A stretch of 11,114 bases of DNA from WJMB01 sp964581465 (GTDB lineage Bacteria; RBG-13-66-14): the NCBI GenBank assembly GCA_964581465.1, contig CAZOOP010000063.1, forward strand, positions 1 to 11,114. Reading direction: 5' to 3'. Positions within the stretch are counted from its first letter, which is position 1. Each line of letters begins with the position of its first letter. Of this stretch, positions 1-6,404 are shown one piece after another. The notes below the pieces were generated by a model. The model was given only the letters and a program-made list of their open reading frames with translations, was not told the DNA's origin and ran no database searches. A program made the position numbers and the translations under genes.

Positions 1-268
1 CACTTGACGTGCCTGTCGGGATTACTCTTTAAGCCATCTGCCACATCGCCTCCTTCACTTGTGGCAGGATAGCATCCCGGTAACTCTCGTGACTGCAAGA
101 TTATCACGATATATGATGATCCATAAGCGTTAAGGTGTCCCAAAGCGAAATTGCTGACAACTACCTCATGAATGGCTCCAGATCGATACTCCAAAAGTAT
201 TCATATCAGGTAATGTCTCTAATAGTAAGCAAATAGCATCCTTAAACGGTGAAACTCGGGGTTATGTT

Positions 269-284
269 TGAAGTCGCGACTTCA
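269..284. repeat. 16-bp perfect palindrome
   Basis: The sequence TGAAGTCGCGACTTCA is a perfect 16-bp palindrome with no spacer. It lies in gene-free DNA, so a link to a promoter cannot be shown. Its symmetry fits an operator for a dimeric protein, or a restriction-modification or other recognition site, but nothing in the window decides between these. Confidence 0.5.
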
Positions 285-369
285 CGACTCTCGGCGTCAG
301 CCTAGAGCACATCTGTTTATTTGCCACCAGGCAACGCACGGGCAGTGAAGCTTGCATAGCTAAAAGGCG

Positions 370-386
370 CATAATAACAAGCTATT
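370..386 (+). repeat. Candidate terminal repeat of left diverged repeat
   Basis: The 17-mer CATAATAACAAGCTATT matches CATAAAACAAGCTATT at 10622-10637 with a single one-base gap. The left repeat copy runs on the minus strand and the right copy on the plus strand. This site therefore falls at the 3' end of the left copy, and its partner at the 5' end of the right copy, in opposite senses relative to the element. That is what terminal inverted repeats would look like. The reading is an inference from one short match. Confidence 0.35.
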
Positions 387-420
387 AGCGATACATACCT
401 GTATATAAATGTGTAACAAC

Positions 421-788
421 TCCTTTGGGAGCCTTACCATAAACTGAACCAAGTATTCGCAACTCAGGAAAGCCGCCTCGAGAAGGTCGCTTGGTAAAAA
501 CCAGCACCGAGGCGTCAACCAGGGAAGGAGGATAGCGGTTGAAGCTGCTAAAGCAGTCAATAGAGCGTCGTCAGCAGATCCCTCACTCACAGCCTGGTTG
601 AAACCTGAATGAAACCAATAGCCTTCGGCTTCCGGCGGAACTCAACACAGGTACAGGTGCATCGTCACCATGCATCGGTATGACAATGGCGTCGATAAAT
701 AGCTATAAAGCAGTGAGTGACAGTCTATTAGCCGGATTAGTCCCTTCAGGTGCGAGTGATAATCCCATTCCGTTAGCTATCATCATAT
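421..788 (-). repeat. Diverged dispersed repeat, left copy
   Basis: Read on the minus strand, this stretch aligns with 10622-11005 read on the plus strand. The first 90 positions (766 down to 677, against 10650-10739) align without gaps with 20 differences. The next part (691 to 630, against 10725-10786) also aligns without gaps, with 16 differences in 62. After a one-base indel, similarity continues through the shared TTGCGAAT (462-455, against 10955-10962) to about 421. Differences in the gapless 90-mer are spread almost evenly over the three codon positions, and both copies have in-frame stops, so it does not look like a conserved protein gene. The 76-codon open frame at 360-590 on the minus strand, which has a GTG start, is best read as chance within the repeat. 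It could be the relic of a mobile element or a non-coding dispersed repeat. Confidence 0.75.
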
Positions 789-826
789 GGAGTGGGTTTG
801 GAACCGGTTCCCTGCCTCCCCGCCGC

Positions 827-929
827 CCGCATACCGTAGGGGCCGACCTTCGGGTCTACCCGTTTCCATTTTTCCCGCGCAGACGGTGATGGTCAAACGG
901 GAGAACCCGAAGGTCCTCCCGTACATGCG
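827..929. repeat. Inverted pair of GACC-TTCG-GGTC hairpin units
   Basis: Two related units lie head to head. Arms 845-865 and 895-915 are reverse complements over 21 bases except for three central positions, and similarity extends outward to about 827 and 929. Each unit is itself a hairpin. The right one, read on the minus strand, has an 11-bp stem (922-912 with 907-897, one G-T wobble) capped by TTCG closed by C-G, the very stable UUCG tetraloop. It lies downstream of the lipoprotein stop at 946, so it could protect or end that mRNA, but only a short TTT follows the stem. The GTAGGGGCC...GGTCTACCCG pattern resembles GTAGGGGCG-type palindromic repeats that I recall as common in bacterial intergenic DNA. 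Confidence 0.65.
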
Positions 930-945
930 ATAAGAGCGCAGAAGC

Positions 946-2250
946 CTACCCGTCAACCTCTACTGCCGGTGGGTCCGCCGGCGGGTCGTTATCGGAGCCC
1001 CGCCCGGGCTCGTCGATGAACGGCGCGTACTCTTCATCCTCTTCGCCGTCCTCCCCTTCTTCGCTCGCGCCCTCCGTTTCTTCGACAACCGGCTCCTCGT
1101 CGACCAGGGGGACGTCGCCCGCCGGGGCCAGGGCCACGGTCTCGCCCCCCGCCGTGGTGACGACGAGCAGCCCGCCGACCACGGCGGTCGAGAGCACGGC
1201 GCGGTCGGTCTCCCAGGTCCACAGCGGCTCGGCGGAGGCCGGGGGCAGGGCGTGGCAGTCCAGGCCGTTCTCGGCTCGGGAGATCCAGAGGTAACCCCCG
1301 GTGATCAGGGGCGGAACCAGGGTCACGCCGCCCGGCGGCAGCAGGGGCTGGGGCTCGGCGTCGCCGTCGAGATACCAGCGGGCCAGCTCGCCGTTGCGGG
1401 CCAGGGCCAGCACCCCGGCGTCGGCGGCGGCCAGACCGGCCGGCGGCGAGCTCAGCGGGCGTCCCAGACTGATGACGCCGCCGGAGATGGTATCAACGCG
1501 TCGTCCCGCGCCGTCGCGGTCGATCCAAACCGGCGAGCCGTCGTCGGCGATCAGCGGTCCGGCGACGGGCTCGCCGTCGTACCACAGCGGCTCGTCAAGA
1601 TTCGGCCCCCACAGCCCGGCGCCCTTGGCGTCCTTGAGCAGCAGCGCCGGTTCGCCGTTCCAGAGCGCCGGGGGACCGGCCAGGGGACGACCGGGCAGTT
1701 CGATCTTCTCGAGCAGCTCGCCCTCGAGGGCGGAGAGCTGGTAGAGATGGCGGTTGGAGAGGATCCAGGGTCCGTCCTCGACGGCCAGCAGCGCCCGGGG
1801 CGGCTCATCGGGAGCGCGGCCCCACAGCCGGGCGCCCGTCGCCAGGTCCAGGCACCAGACCTGGTAGGCCGGCAGATCGAAGCTCAGGTAGACCTTGTCG
1901 CCGAGGATCTGCGGGGGACCATTGGGATTGTCCCGCAGCTCCCAGCGCCAGAGCAACTCGCCCGTGGCGGCGTCCAGCCCCAGGATGAGCTGGTTGAGCC
2001 CGGCGAAGACCAGCACGCCCCGCGAGGCGACCACGCCCCAGGGGCAGAGGCCGTCGTCGCGGCGCCAGACCTCGACCAGGGGCGGCGCGAGCTCGGTCTG
2101 GCCTGAGAAACTCCGTGACACGTCGCCGCCCTGGGCGGTCCAGCCGCCCAACTCCGTGGTCGGCGCGCGGTCGAAGTAGCGGTAGCCGCTGCAACCGGCC
2201 AGCAGCGCCAGGCCGATAGCGAGAGTGGCTTTAAGGACGCGGGCGGTCAT
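946..2250 (-). CDS. PQQ-like beta-propeller lipoprotein
   Basis: A 434-residue envelope lipoprotein. Residues 1-20 form a lipoprotein signal peptide: a short basic start, a hydrophobic core, and a lipobox LLAGC with C20 as the lipidated cysteine. The mature part has repeated blade-like motifs of the PQQ/BamB type, such as LDAATGELLW (about 92-101), LDLATGARLW (about 133-142) and LSALEGELL (about 172-180), plus WTWETD and VVTTAGGETVALA near 340-380. No enzyme active site is evident, so a scaffold or binding role is more likely than a dehydrogenase. The last 50 or so residues are a very acidic, Glu/Asp/Pro-rich tail that looks disordered. The start is supported by GAGG a few bases upstream. The gene overlaps the end of the small upstream gene by 20 bases, which suggests translational coupling. 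BamB itself is a possible but unproven identity; no other Bam gene is nearby. Confidence 0.85.
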   Translation of the reverse strand: MTARVLKATLAIGLALLAGCSGYRYFDRAPTTELGGWTAQGGDVSRSFSGQTELAPPLVEVWRRDDGLCPWGVVASRGVLVFAGLNQLILGLDAATGELLWRWELRDNPNGPPQILGDKVYLSFDLPAYQVWCLDLATGARLWGRAPDEPPRALLAVEDGPWILSNRHLYQLSALEGELLEKIELPGRPLAGPPALWNGEPALLLKDAKGAGLWGPNLDEPLWYDGEPVAGPLIADDGSPVWIDRDGAGRRVDTISGGVISLGRPLSSPPAGLAAADAGVLALARNGELARWYLDGDAEPQPLLPPGGVTLVPPLITGGYLWISRAENGLDCHALPPASAEPLWTWETDRAVLSTAVVGGLLVVTTAGGETVALAPAGDVPLVDEEPVVEETEGASEEGEDGEEDEEYAPFIDEPGRGSDNDPPADPPAVEVDG

Positions 2251-2491
2251 CTTTCCTCACCTGTCTATCGATCCGCAGCAGCTCGAGGAAACCGGGGTCG
2301 GGCAACTGGGGCACCTCGACGGCGTAAAGGTCGCCCCGGGTGAACTCGAGCTGGTGGCCCTGATCCAGGAAGCGGAAGAGGGCAGCGGATTCATCGGCGG
2401 CGTGGATCAGATCCAGAGGGCGGGGCGGACCCGCCGGTTTCAGCGTCGGCTCGTCGTGACCGTAGTCGCCGAAGATGAAGTAGTGGGGCAT
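2231..2491 (-). CDS. Small conserved-looking protein of unknown function
   Basis: I do not recognise this family. From the chosen ATG at 2491 it is 86 residues, beginning MPHYFIFGDYGHDEP, with no signal peptide or membrane segment. The middle (LIHAADESAALFRFL, then FTRGDLYAVEVP) looks like a small soluble alpha/beta fold. A longer form starting at GTG 2530 would add 13 residues (VLSSRRHPNPDEA) that look non-conserved; neither start has a well-placed Shine-Dalgarno site (GAGG lies only two bases before the ATG). Its 3' end overlaps the lipoprotein start by 20 bases in another frame, and the lipoprotein's ribosome site lies within this gene. The two are therefore probably one transcript and may act together. 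It is real rather than a shadow because it fills the gap between two minus-strand genes. Confidence 0.6.
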   Translation of the reverse strand: MPHYFIFGDYGHDEPTLKPAGPPRPLDLIHAADESAALFRFLDQGHQLEFTRGDLYAVEVPQLPDPGFLELLRIDRQVRKDDRPRP

Positions 2492-2569
2492 CGCCTCGTC
2501 GGGGTTAGGGTGTCGGCGTGATGATAACACGCCGGGTTGTCGTTGTGCTGAGTGTCGGTTTTATCGGAC

Positions 2570-3214
2570 TCAACCGCTCCACCCCAACCAGGCCAGGGGG
2601 CAGCCGGCGCAGCGCGGGTTGCGCTTGCAACAGTGCTCCTTGGCCAACCGGACGAGCAGCGCGTGTAGCTCGTTGTAGACCGCGGTCACGGTGGGCAGCC
2701 CCCGAGTGAAACGCTCCGCCAGGCCGTCATAGTCCGTTCGCGCATCGATCCAGCCGTGGCGCAGCGCCGCGCGACGGGTGTAGGCGTCGACGACGAAGAC
2801 GGGCCGCCCGAGGGCGTAGCAGAGGATGGAGTCGGCGGTCTCCGGACCGATGCCCCACAGTCCGAGCAGCTCCCGGCGCAGTTCGGCCGTCGACCGTCTG
2901 GACAGGTTTTCCAGTTCACCATCGGCTTCCCGTTTCAACCAGGCGAAGAACACACGCAGCTTGCGAGCCTTCTGATTGTAGTAGCCCGCCGGGCGGATCA
3001 ACCGGGCCAGCGCCTCCTCCGACAGGGCTTCGAGAGCCCGGAACTCGAAATCGGCGGCCTCCTCGAGAGCCGCCAGGGCGCGGCATACGTTGCACCAGTT
3101 GGTGTTCTGGGTTAATATCGCCCCGAGGCAGACCTCCAGGGGGGTGCGGGCCGGCCACCAGTGCTGGGGGCCGAAACGCACCAGCAGAGCTTGGTAGATC
3201 AGCAGGGGGTCCAC
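2570..3214 (-). CDS. Endonuclease III-like DNA glycosylase (HhH-GPD, MagIII-like)
   Basis: A 214-residue base-excision repair protein of the HhH-GPD superfamily, most like the endonuclease III-related group that includes 3-methyladenine glycosylase MagIII. Visible marks are FGPQHWWPARTPLE and GAILTQNTNW (residues 14-40), the helix-hairpin-helix GIGPETA (121-127), and VFVVDAYTRR with the catalytic aspartate D143. Where endonuclease III has its Schiff-base lysine (GxGxKTA), this protein has E125, so a monofunctional glycosylase without lyase activity is expected. The C-terminus has C195, C196, C202 and C205 in iron-sulfur-loop spacing, but the protein ends at residue 214 without the usual fourth cysteine. 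The start is GTG at 3214: an in-frame TGA lies a short way upstream and the family N-terminus begins here. No strong Shine-Dalgarno is seen. The target base cannot be deduced from sequence. Confidence 0.85.
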   Translation of the reverse strand: MDPLLIYQALLVRFGPQHWWPARTPLEVCLGAILTQNTNWCNVCRALAALEEAADFEFRALEALSEEALARLIRPAGYYNQKARKLRVFFAWLKREADGELENLSRRSTAELRRELLGLWGIGPETADSILCYALGRPVFVVDAYTRRAALRHGWIDARTDYDGLAERFTRGLPTVTAVYNELHALLVRLAKEHCCKRNPRCAGCPLAWLGWSG

Positions 3215-3343
3215 TTGGCGGTTTCTCTGGGGAGGTCAATTGCCCGGTCGGTTCACGAGACGGGGCGGTATCACTAAGGGGGGATAAAGCTCGTATCGGT
3301 GAATCCGCCGGGGTTGCCCTCTGAGGCTCCCGGTCGACATCGG

Positions 3344-3519
3344 CCGCCACCGGCGATACCGCAAACCGGGGCCTACCACCGGTCCGATCCGCCTTTGGCA
3401 CGTTTCTTGCAGCAGAGCGAGGTAGCTCGCCGCACATACCCTCGCGCGAATCCGCAAGAAACGTGCCAAAGGCGGATCGGACCTACAGCGACGCGCGAAC
3501 CGGGTATCGCCGGTGGCGG
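3344..3519. repeat. Large palindromic element A (hairpin family, copy 1)
   Basis: Two nested pairs of perfect inverted repeats. The inner arms, 3381-3410 and 3454-3483, are exact reverse complements over 30 bp around a 43-nt loop. The outer arms, 3344-3360 and 3503-3519, are exact over 17 bp and set off from the inner arms by 20 and 19 unpaired bases. The loop holds a small hairpin, GCGAG-GTAG-CTCGC (3417-3430). The inner core TTGGCACGTTTCTTGC, followed by AGCAG on the left, and ATCC preceding the right arm, recur at 8019-8102. The right outer arm ends one base from the stop of the minus-strand membrane protein gene (3521). No T-run flanks the stem, so a simple intrinsic terminator is unlikely. 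It could be a REP/BIME-like or MITE-like element or a structured RNA. Confidence 0.9.
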
Positions 3520-3520
3520 T

Positions 3521-4153
3521 CTAGGCCGGGGCGAGCAGGTGGTAGAGGCCGATCAGCACGAATGCGGCGCCGCTGATGAGGACGAGCCAGTCGGCGAAGC
3601 TGCGCAGCTTGGGGTAGCGGGTCAGCAGACCGGTGAAGGTCAGCGGGACGAACCAGAGGGTGGTGCCGAAGAAGAAGGCCAGGAAGAAGGCCATGGATCC
3701 CAGCAGGCTGCCGGCGCCGCTGGCGCCCAGGATGGCGGCGATGAAGGGGGGGCAGAGGGAAAGCCCGGTGGCCAGGCCCACCAGGTAGGCCGTGGGCGGC
3801 TTGCGCTCGCCCTTGGTGATCCGTTTGCACCAGCTCTTGCCGGGGAAGCGCTTGAGCAGACCCCAGGCCAGCATCAGCGCCCCGGCGGCCAGCTCGCTGG
3901 CGGCGGGGAGCCATTCGAGCTCGAAGAGGGCCGCCCGGCTCCACTCGACGATGAGGCCGACGATCAGGCCCACGGTCAGGTAGCCGGTCAGCCGGCCCAG
4001 GCTGAAGACGAGAAAGAAGCGGAAGGAGGCGGCTAGGTCCCGCCGTTCCTCGCTGAGCAGCAGCGGCAGGTAGAAGGCGGAAATGCCCGCCAGGCAGGTC
4101 GGACCGACGGCCAGCCCGAGCAGCAGCGCCGCCCCGATGCTCTCCAGTTGCAT
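3521..4153 (-). CDS. Six-TM TauE/SafE or DsbD-like membrane protein
   Basis: A 210-residue integral inner-membrane protein with about six hydrophobic segments (roughly residues 6-26, 44-70, 86-104, 122-146, 151-174, 187-207). It fits the broad group annotated as sulfite exporter TauE/SafE or DsbD/CcdA-like (UreH/DsbD_2 transmembrane domain). One cysteine lies in the first segment (C20, GPTCLAG) and one at the start of the fourth (C134, SLCPPF). These are the positions expected of the redox pair in CcdA/DsbD-type electron carriers, so thiol-disulfide transfer across the membrane is as plausible as anion export. A third cysteine, C109, is in a basic cytoplasmic-looking loop. I chose ATG 4153 because GGAAGG lies about 7 bases upstream and a strong promoter sits just before it; extending the frame upstream to 4564 would run through that promoter and into ispD. 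The product's exact substrate is unknown. Confidence 0.8.
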   Translation of the reverse strand: MQLESIGAALLLGLAVGPTCLAGISAFYLPLLLSEERRDLAASFRFFLVFSLGRLTGYLTVGLIVGLIVEWSRAALFELEWLPAASELAAGALMLAWGLLKRFPGKSWCKRITKGERKPPTAYLVGLATGLSLCPPFIAAILGASGAGSLLGSMAFFLAFFFGTTLWFVPLTFTGLLTRYPKLRSFADWLVLISGAAFVLIGLYHLLAPA

Positions 4154-4185
4154 GCTCGACCTTCCTTTCCCCCCGCGGGGCGACG

Positions 4186-4214
4186 ATAATAACGCCGCCG
4201 GGCGGCGATGGCAA
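4186..4214 (-). promoter_or_regulatory. Sigma70-type promoter for the membrane protein gene
   Basis: On the minus strand, TTGCCA (4214-4209, 5 of 6 to consensus) is followed after exactly 17 bases by TATTAT (4191-4186, 5 of 6). Initiation near 4179 would give a leader of about 26 bases containing the GGAAGG ribosome site before ATG 4153. This is the best promoter match in the window and supports the short start of that gene. Confidence 0.7.
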
Positions 4215-4224
4215 GGCGGACGCC

Positions 4225-4254
4225 TTGGTTCGCCGTCGCCCTTTGAGTTACAAT
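4225..4254 (+). promoter_or_regulatory. Probable ispD promoter
   Basis: TTGGTT (4225-4230), an 18-base spacer and TACAAT (4249-4254, 5 of 6) precede ispD on the plus strand, back to back with the minus-strand promoter. The -35 is poor. Initiation near 4261 would begin almost at the GGAGGT ribosome site (4261-4266), 8 bases before ATG 4275, giving an unusually short leader. Confidence 0.45.
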
Positions 4255-4274
4255 GAACAGGGAGGTGCGTCTGC

Positions 4275-5015
4275 ATGGATGATTCAATGGGCGATTCGAA
4301 GGGCGACAAGAAAGACACGGCGAAGCGACCCCGCGTGGGCCTGATCCTGGCCGCCGGCGGCGTGGGCAGCCGCTTTGGCGGAGAGCTGCCCAAGCAGTTC
4401 GCTCCGCTGGGGATGGGCTCGGTGCTGCGTCTGGCGGGCAGCCGCCTGCTGTCGCGCTGGGAGTTCGCCGATCTGGTAGTCACCGCGCCGCCGGGCTTCG
4501 AGAGCCGCACGGCCCTAGAACTCAGCCGCTTGGGGCGGACCTTCAACGTGGTCACCGGCGGCAAGGAGCGCTGGGAGTCGATCCGTCACGGCTTGGAGGC
4601 CCTGGCCGAAGTCGAGATCGTCGTCGTTCACGACGCCGCCCGCCCGCTGATCACTCGCCGGGTGCTCCGGGAGTGCATCGCGGCCGCTCGGGACGTCGGG
4701 GCGGCCCTGGCCGCCCTGCCCGCCGTCGACACGGTCAAGCTGGCCGCCGAGGGCTCCCTGGTCGAGCGGACCCTGGACCGGCGCCGCGTCTGGCTGGCCC
4801 AGACCCCGCAGTGCGCACGCTACGATCTCCTGAAGCGTTGCTACGCTCAGCACGACGACGTGCTCGACGAAGCCACCGATGACGCCGCCCTCGTCGAGGC
4901 CCTCGGCGAGCCGGTTTCGCTGGTGCCGGGCAGCCCACAGCTCTTCAAGATCACCGGCGCGGTCGATCTGGCCTACGCCGAGTACCTGCTGGCCCGCGGG
5001 AGGTTGGAGGATTGA
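4275..5015 (+). CDS. ispD: 2-C-methyl-D-erythritol 4-phosphate cytidylyltransferase
   Basis: IspD joins 2-C-methyl-D-erythritol 4-phosphate and CTP to give CDP-methylerythritol, the third step of the MEP isoprenoid pathway, in the cytoplasm. All family motifs are present: the CTP-binding loop AAGGVGSRFGGELPKQF (26-42, with R33 and K40), GGKERWESIRHGL (95-107), VVHDAARP (117-124, metal-binding D120), VDTVK (151-155), ERTLDR then LAQTPQ (164-179), TDDAALVE (201-208) and FKIT...D (224-231). At 246 residues it is slightly longer than usual because of a charged 20-residue N-terminal tail rich in Asp and Lys. ATG 4275 is chosen for the GGAGGT 8 bases upstream. Its stop overlaps the next gene's TTG start by four bases, so the two are very likely one translationally coupled unit. 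No ispF or other MEP gene is in the window. Confidence 0.96.
   Translation: MDDSMGDSKGDKKDTAKRPRVGLILAAGGVGSRFGGELPKQFAPLGMGSVLRLAGSRLLSRWEFADLVVTAPPGFESRTALELSRLGRTFNVVTGGKERWESIRHGLEALAEVEIVVVHDAARPLITRRVLRECIAAARDVGAALAALPAVDTVKLAAEGSLVERTLDRRRVWLAQTPQCARYDLLKRCYAQHDDVLDEATDDAALVEALGEPVSLVPGSPQLFKITGAVDLAYAEYLLARGRLED
4998..5003 (+). promoter_or_regulatory. Ribosome site that sets the amrS TTG start
   Basis: GGGAGG inside the 3' end of ispD lies 8 bases before the TTG at 5012. A second GGAGG (5006-5010) is only one base from the TTG and is too close to serve. The good spacing of the first site and the TTGA overlap with the ispD stop support the rare TTG start. Confidence 0.6.
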
Positions 5016-6007
5016 CACGTCGAGCCGAATACTGGTCTCCGCTGGACAACGGCGCGCTGCGCTGTGAGCTCTGTCCGCACCGCTGCCGCATCGCTCCGGG
5101 GCGCCGGGGTGTCTGCCGCCTCCGTGAGAACCGGGACGGCGTGCTATACGCCGCCGCCTACGGCGAGACGGTCAGCCTCTCCCTGGATCCGATAGAGAAG
5201 AAGCCCCTCTACCACTTCCACCCCGGCGGAGCGATCCTCTCAGTGGGGGCCAACGGCTGCAACCTCTCCTGCGTCTTCTGTCAGAATCACGTGATCAGCC
5301 AGGGCGACGCCCCGACATGGCGCATCGAGCCCGCCGAGCTGGCCGAAACGGCCGATCGTCCCGGTAGCCTCGGCGTCGCCTTCACCTACACAGAGCCCCT
5401 CGTCTGGTTCGAGTACGTCAAGGATTGCGCCGGACCGCTCCACGAGCGCGGCCTGGCCCTGGTCTGCGTCTCAAACGCCTACTTGGAGCCCGAGCCCTTC
5501 GCCGAGCTGTCGGGTCTCGTCGACGCTTTCAACTTCGACCTGAAGAGCTTCCGAGACGGTTTCTACCGCGAGCTGTGCGGCGGGAGCCTGGCCCCGGTGC
5601 TGGCGAATCTCGAAGCCGCCCTGGCCTCACCGGCCCACGTCGAGATCACCAACCTGCTCATTCCCGGCGAGAACGACGATCCCGCAGAGCTGCGCGAGCT
5701 CTGCACCTGGTTGGCCGAGCGCGATCCAACGGCCCCCCTGCACTTCTCGCGCTACCATCCGGCCTGGAAGCTCGACGCGCCGCCGACGCCGGAGCGTACC
5801 CTGCTGCGCGCCCGTGAGACGGCCCGGGAGGCCGGGCTTCGCCATGTCTATCTGGGCAATCTGGCCCTGGAGCCCGGGGCCAACGACACCCGCTGCACCG
5901 CTTGCGGCGCCGTACTGGTCAAGCGTGGTGGCTACCGCACCACCCTCGGAGCGCTGGAGGACGGCCGCTGCGCCGTCTGTGGAGCAACGGCGCCCATCGT
6001 GAGTTGA
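5012..6007 (+). CDS. amrS: AmmeMemoRadiSam-system radical SAM protein
   Basis: A 331-residue radical SAM enzyme of the AmmeMemoRadiSam group, related to pyruvate formate-lyase activating enzymes; the physiological substrate of the group is not firmly known to me. The N-terminus has the CxxCPHxC...GxCxxR pattern (C18, C21, C25, C35), then DPIEKKPLYHFHPG (59-72), the cluster motif CNLSCVFC (C83, C87, C90) that binds the [4Fe-4S]-SAM centre, and QNHVISQ after it. TYTEPLVWFEY (125-135), NFDLKSF (174-180) and HFSRYHPAW (244-252) are core-barrel motifs. The end carries a CxxC...CxxC zinc-ribbon-like tail (C295, C298, C320, C323), as expected for this group. The start is TTG, overlapping the ispD stop. 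The usual named partners, AMMECR1 and Memo, are not in this window, so it is an orphan here, physically tied to isoprenoid synthesis instead. Confidence 0.88.
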   Translation: MTRRAEYWSPLDNGALRCELCPHRCRIAPGRRGVCRLRENRDGVLYAAAYGETVSLSLDPIEKKPLYHFHPGGAILSVGANGCNLSCVFCQNHVISQGDAPTWRIEPAELAETADRPGSLGVAFTYTEPLVWFEYVKDCAGPLHERGLALVCVSNAYLEPEPFAELSGLVDAFNFDLKSFRDGFYRELCGGSLAPVLANLEAALASPAHVEITNLLIPGENDDPAELRELCTWLAERDPTAPLHFSRYHPAWKLDAPPTPERTLLRARETAREAGLRHVYLGNLALEPGANDTRCTACGAVLVKRGGYRTTLGALEDGRCAVCGATAPIVS

Positions 6008-6404
6008 CGTTTAACCCTGGTTCCAAAACACGTGCGGCAAATGCCGGTGGGAGCGCCCCAGGGCGAATATGCGCTTTGGATGACTGGTTGGTCGACTCTC
6101 ACTACGACGGAGACCTATCCAGGCATCGGCCATCAGGTGATCGAGAAACGACGCTGAAACGCGGAAGTGTTGCGATTAACAGCAAGTCCGGCCTGTGACG
6201 ATACAATGGTGAACACCGAGCTTCAAACAACCGCCTTGATCGTTGGCGTAGCAGGGGCGAGGTCGCAGTCAAGCGTTTCTGGGATAGCCACGAATCCCGG
6301 ATGAGTTCACTCTGATCCCATCCCTCCCCACCTGCACCCCCCACGATAATCAGCAATCGAGCCGAAGAGGATGGAACCTCCACTCGACTGCTTTTAAGGC
6401 GATA
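6008..6404. other. Intergenic stretch before the cyclase gene
   Basis: About 400 bases with no convincing gene on either strand. Composition is mixed and less GC-rich than the flanking genes. A TACAAT at 6202-6207 resembles a -10 box, but no -35 lies at a proper distance, so I do not call a promoter. I found no clear copy of either repeat family here. The cyclase ribosome site is a weak AAGG (about 6393-6396), five bases before its ATG. Confidence 0.5.

Larger units (their letters stand above)
1..420. other. Gene-free, AT-richer stretch
   Basis: I see no credible coding region here on either strand: open frames are short, lack Shine-Dalgarno sites and resemble no family I recognise. Base composition is visibly less GC-rich than the gene block from 946 onward. 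Two structures stand out. One is a hairpin with arms 38-45 (CTGCCACA) and 60-67 (TGTGGCAG) around a 14-nt loop, with no T-run behind it. The other is a 16-bp palindrome at 269-284, listed separately. The last part (about 370-420) may belong to the end of the diverged repeat at 421-788. Confidence 0.6.

Noticed and set aside
360..590. 76-codon minus-strand frame in the left repeat as a membrane peptide gene
   Set aside because: The corresponding frame in the right copy has a stop and an upstream indel, and differences in the best-aligned part of the repeat are not biased to third positions.
680..889. 69-codon plus-strand frame ending in VGADLRVYP
   Set aside because: It runs from one repeat into the UUCG hairpin unit. 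The VGADLRV-type peptide is the translation of the palindromic repeat, not a protein family I can support.
1252..2106. Long plus-strand open frame (284 codons) opposite the lipoprotein gene
   Set aside because: It is a GC-rich antisense shadow: its translation is Gly/Arg/Gln-rich with no family motif, and the opposite strand has a lipobox and propeller repeats.
3381..3483. Element A as a retron RNA, CRISPR unit or intrinsic terminator
   Set aside because: There is no reverse transcriptase or cas gene, no regular repeat-spacer array, and no T-run beside the stem on either strand.
4154..4564. N-terminal extension of the TauE-like protein up to 4564
   Set aside because: The extension would cross the strong promoter and antisense part of ispD, has no membrane or signal character, and the ATG at 4153 has its own ribosome site.
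6202..6207. TACAAT as a -10 box for the cyclase gene
   Set aside because: The nearest TTG-type -35 (6170-6175) is 26 bases away, and the box is about 200 bases upstream of the start.
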